From NCBI GenBank assembly GCA_003647525.1, contig QMMZ01000094.1, positions 1 to 7,142 of the forward strand: a stretch of 7,142 nt of DNA. Reading direction: 5' to 3'. How positions within the stretch are numbered: position 1 is the stretch's first letter; every line of letters starts with the position of its first letter. A model generated the notes under the pieces. It saw only the letters and a program-made list of their open reading frames with translations, did no database searches and was not told where the DNA came from. The translations under genes and the position numbers were made by a program. Origin of the DNA: Deltaproteobacteria bacterium (GTDB lineage: Bacteria > Desulfobacterota > Desulfobacteria > Desulfobacterales > ETH-SRB1). Of this stretch, positions 4,906 through 7,142 are shown piece by piece.

Positions 4906-6789
4906 ATGAAAAACTATTATCATGAATTTCATATTCCGGTTATGGGTACCGGTCACTCTGTTGATACACCCATACGTGTAGCCTGCTTTGGCATCACATC
5001 GGTTATCTCTCTAGTTGATGATCTGTTGCTGGAAAAAATCCGAAAACATTATTCTGAAAAATTCAGCCTGCCGTATTCCAGGATACCGGCAAACGAAAAT
5101 AACGGGAGAGCGAAAAGAATAACAGCCTATCTTGAAACAGTACAAAAAATTGTACATATTAAAATAGACAGGATAAAGAAACAACCGTTTTTCAAAAATA
5201 ATGAAAAAAGCAAATACTTTGATCTGCTGCCTGAAGAATGCTCTTTAAAAAAGGCATACAACGAACTTTTAACTATGAAAGAAGGAACAAAAAGATCTGC
5301 CCTGGAGAAAGAGCTGACAAGTAAAATGAGGCCCGGCTCTATTGACGTAAATATAATGGTAAAAGTTGACCGTACTATTTACGACAGTAATGGAGAGCCT
5401 TTAAGCGATGAATTCAGCGATGCAAAAACAGGATTTCGGGGCTATGCCGAAAGCAGCCTTAAATCCGCCATTGTATTTTCAGCCGGAATAAACCAGCGCC
5501 TGTTCAATTACATGACACGCTTCAGAGACTTTTACAGAGATAAAACAGGACAAATCAAAAAGAAAATAATTTTAAAGGTGAGCGATTTTCGATCTGCGCT
5601 CATACAAGGTAAGTTTCTGGCCAAAAGAGGCCTGGAAGTTCATGAATTCCGCATTGAGTCAGGGCTCAATTGCGGTGGTCATGCTTTTGCTTCAAATGGA
5701 ATTTTGCTGCCGACAGCGCTTAAGGAATTTAAAGAAAAACGTGCAAAACTGGCGAATGAATTTCTACCGCTTATAAAAAAATATTACAAGAAAATGGGCT
5801 GGGAATATGCTGAATCTGCCCAAAACAACAGCCCTCTTGTTACTGTCCAGGGAGGTATCGGCAACAATGGAGAAGTACGCAGACTAAAAAAAGATTTTGG
5901 CATGGATCTGACAGGTTGGGGTAGTCCTTTCTTACTGGTTCCGGAAACCACCTGTATTGACGACTCTACTCTTGAGCTTTTAAGACTGTCAGGTGAAAAA
6001 GATCTCTATTTGAGCGATGTTTCTCCTATTGGAGTGCCTTTCAATAATTTACGCAAAACAGGATCGGAAATATATACCAGAAAAAAGGCTGCGGAAGGCA
6101 ATCCCGGTTCACCATGCCCTAAAAAATTTCTTGTATCCAATACTGAATTTACAAAACAGCCTATTTGTCTGGCATCCAAACAATACCAGAAAATGAAGCT
6201 GGAACAAATAAACAAGCAAGTGCTTCCATGGCCGGAAAAAGAAAAGTATAAAAAAAATATTGTACAAAAAACCTGCCTCTGTGATCATCTCGGCAACGGC
6301 GCGCTTATTAACCTGGGGATATCCAAAGAAGAAAATTCTCCCCAGTCGATATGCCCCGGGCCCAATATAGCATGGTTTAACAAAATTTATACTTTAAAAG
6401 AAATGGTTGATCATATATATGGAAGGGGCCGGTCTTTAATTCCGGCTGAACGACCCCATATGTTTGCCAAGGAAATCGAAATGTATGTTAACTATTTTGA
6501 AAAGCAAGTAAAGATTTGTGATTGTTCGTCCAGGGAAGTCAAGATCTTGAAGGAATTTAAGGTAAATTTGGAAAAAGGCATGAACCTCTGTTTAAGTATA
6601 GCCCAAAAACAGCCTTTTGAGGGAGAAAACCTGGCTTCTATTCCTCCATGCGTGGAAAAACAAAAGACCAGGCTGGAGTCCATTTACTCTGATTTTGAAA
6701 AATCAGTTGATAAACGATCTGAAAACCTTGTTTTTCTGCAAACAAAACATTCTGTGGAGTCTGAGCAGAAAATTGCTCATATTGTTTAA
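4906..6789 (+). CDS. Conserved 627-aa protein of unknown function with GGIG and CxC/CPGP motifs
   Basis: There is no signal peptide or membrane segment, so it is probably cytoplasmic. I recall the opening (FHIPVMGTGHSVDTPIRVA..GITSVISLVDD) as a family signature in uncharacterised proteins of Bacteroidetes and deltaproteobacteria, but no function goes with it. Conserved-looking blocks are ESGLNCGGHAFASNG (251-265), VTVQGGIGNNGEVRR (312-326), TGWGSPFLLVPE (336-347), LYLSDVSPIGVPFNNLR (367-383), NPGSPCPKKF (399-408), KTCLCDHLGNGALINLG (455-471) and SICPGPNIAWF (481-491). The middle looks like an alpha/beta barrel, and GGIGNNGE resembles the phosphate-binding turn of FMN-dependent nitronate monooxygenase-like enzymes (inference). 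Cys457, Cys459 and Cys483, perhaps with Cys404 or Cys421, could bind a metal or Fe-S cluster. The tail from about 515 is helical and Lys/Glu-rich, with more cysteines (538, 540, 562, 582). It is divergent from the two-component operon and convergent with the PPC gene. An enzyme is the best guess; the reaction is unknown. Confidence 0.85.
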   Translation: MKNYYHEFHIPVMGTGHSVDTPIRVACFGITSVISLVDDLLLEKIRKHYSEKFSLPYSRIPANENNGRAKRITAYLETVQKIVHIKIDRIKKQPFFKNNEKSKYFDLLPEECSLKKAYNELLTMKEGTKRSALEKELTSKMRPGSIDVNIMVKVDRTIYDSNGEPLSDEFSDAKTGFRGYAESSLKSAIVFSAGINQRLFNYMTRFRDFYRDKTGQIKKKIILKVSDFRSALIQGKFLAKRGLEVHEFRIESGLNCGGHAFASNGILLPTALKEFKEKRAKLANEFLPLIKKYYKKMGWEYAESAQNNSPLVTVQGGIGNNGEVRRLKKDFGMDLTGWGSPFLLVPETTCIDDSTLELLRLSGEKDLYLSDVSPIGVPFNNLRKTGSEIYTRKKAAEGNPGSPCPKKFLVSNTEFTKQPICLASKQYQKMKLEQINKQVLPWPEKEKYKKNIVQKTCLCDHLGNGALINLGISKEENSPQSICPGPNIAWFNKIYTLKEMVDHIYGRGRSLIPAERPHMFAKEIEMYVNYFEKQVKICDCSSREVKILKEFKVNLEKGMNLCLSIAQKQPFEGENLASIPPCVEKQKTRLESIYSDFEKSVDKRSENLVFLQTKHSVESEQKIAHIV

Positions 6790-6809
6790 GGTAGCCGTTC
6801 ACGGCCTTA
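6787..6809. terminator. Possible bidirectional stem-loop between convergent genes
   Basis: TAAGG (6787-6791) pairs with CCTTA (6805-6809) and CCG (6795-6797) with CGG (6802-6804). This leaves a 4-nt loop and a 3-nt bulge on the left side. It covers the 9-bp gap and both stop codons of the convergent genes, the right place for a shared terminator. No clear T-run follows on either strand, so the call is weak. Confidence 0.3.
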
Positions 6810-7142
6810 GCATATTAAAACCTGTCTGCGCTTCAAAAATACGAATACCTGTACTGTCTATCAGCTCGAATAGTATTACTTCCATTATATGCCAAACCTT
6901 TACACGGTTTCGCACACAACCAGTCACGGTCAATTCCTTTCTACCGCATGCTATGTGCATATGAAGCACGGGATTACCCTTTTCATCAGGAAAAAGTGTT
7001 CCGGTTCCCGCTATTTCATAGACATTTTCAAGGATATGCTCCATCGGAGAAACAGGTTTAGATCTTCCCTCTTCCGGCCCGACAATAAGTTTACTTCCTG
7101 TATCAGCACCTCCAACTGCTATTAAAGCAGCGGCTTTGATGG
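6799..7142 (-). CDS. PPC/DUF296 domain protein, 5' end beyond the window
   Basis: The frame is open from the window edge to the TGA at 6799, giving 113 visible residues. The ATG at 7044 is internal: the 32 codons upstream still read as domain sequence (AAALIAVGGADTGSKLIVGPEEG). The visible part covers most of a PPC (plant and prokaryote conserved) domain: the GADTGSKLIVGPE strand region, GNPVLHMHIACGR with the paired histidines typical of the metal site, LTVTGCVRNRVKVWHIMEVILFEL, and a short tail (TGFNMLRP). Probably only a few tens of N-terminal residues are missing. Stand-alone bacterial PPC proteins are small trimeric cytoplasmic proteins of unsettled function; in plants the domain accompanies AT-hooks. 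The gene converges on the 627-aa gene with a 9-bp gap, so shared regulation is not implied. Confidence 0.85.
   Translation of the reverse strand, partial: IKAAALIAVGGADTGSKLIVGPEEGRSKPVSPMEHILENVYEIAGTGTLFPDEKGNPVLHMHIACGRKELTVTGCVRNRVKVWHIMEVILFELIDSTGIRIFEAQTGFNMLRP

Noticed and set aside
7042..7044. ATG at 7044 as the start of the PPC protein
   Set aside because: The same frame stays open to the window edge and the upstream 32 codons read as conserved PPC-domain sequence, so the true start lies beyond 7142.

Overview
This is an AT-rich, gene-dense bacterial window with no rRNA, tRNA, CRISPR array or transposase gene. Three things suggest an anaerobic delta-type proteobacterium, probably Desulfobacterales. 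First, the repeats at both ends of the first gene contain an ACGGGGACGAAATAACTTCC core that I remember as widespread in that group. Second, the small palindromic element at 2892-3017 has GACGGC...GCCGTC ends that I also remember from there. Third, the LPP20-like exported protein and the PPC/DUF296 protein read like Desulfobacterales proteins. This is recollection of sequence style, not a search result.

Layout. At 1-1100 a plus-strand gene for an exported, possibly lipid-anchored LPP20-like protein lies between long inverted-repeat arms. The inner 29 bp of the arms are perfect and the right arm contains the gene's stop codon. Outside the arms is a 16-bp direct repeat. A minus-strand cluster follows, read from 4702 down to 1121: a membrane histidine kinase, its PhoB/OmpR-type response regulator (8-bp overlap), a ~126-bp palindromic MITE-like element on the regulator's stop codon, a double-thioredoxin-fold protein with a CPFC site and a HEAT-like tail, and a basic protein I do not recognise.

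The 203-bp divergent region 4703-4905 carries regulatory-looking sequence. Two perfect TTTGTAAAA copies lie exactly 11 bp apart, the spacing used by PhoB/OmpR-type regulators. A good TTGACA box faces the kinase, and four GAAATTA-type heptamers cover the matching -10 region. On the plus strand this region leads into a 627-residue conserved protein of unknown function (4906-6789) with a GGIG glycine motif and CxC/CPGP cysteine motifs. Converging on it with a 9-bp gap is the 3' part of a PPC/DUF296 gene that runs off the right edge.

How the parts may work together (inference): the two-component system probably controls its own promoter and possibly the 627-residue protein through the shared direct repeat. 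The thioredoxin-HEAT gene and its partner are a two-gene unit downstream of the regulator, separated from it by the palindromic element, which may end or weaken transcription. The most unusual items are the inverted-repeat-bounded gene, the unassigned 627-residue protein and the thioredoxin-HEAT fusion.
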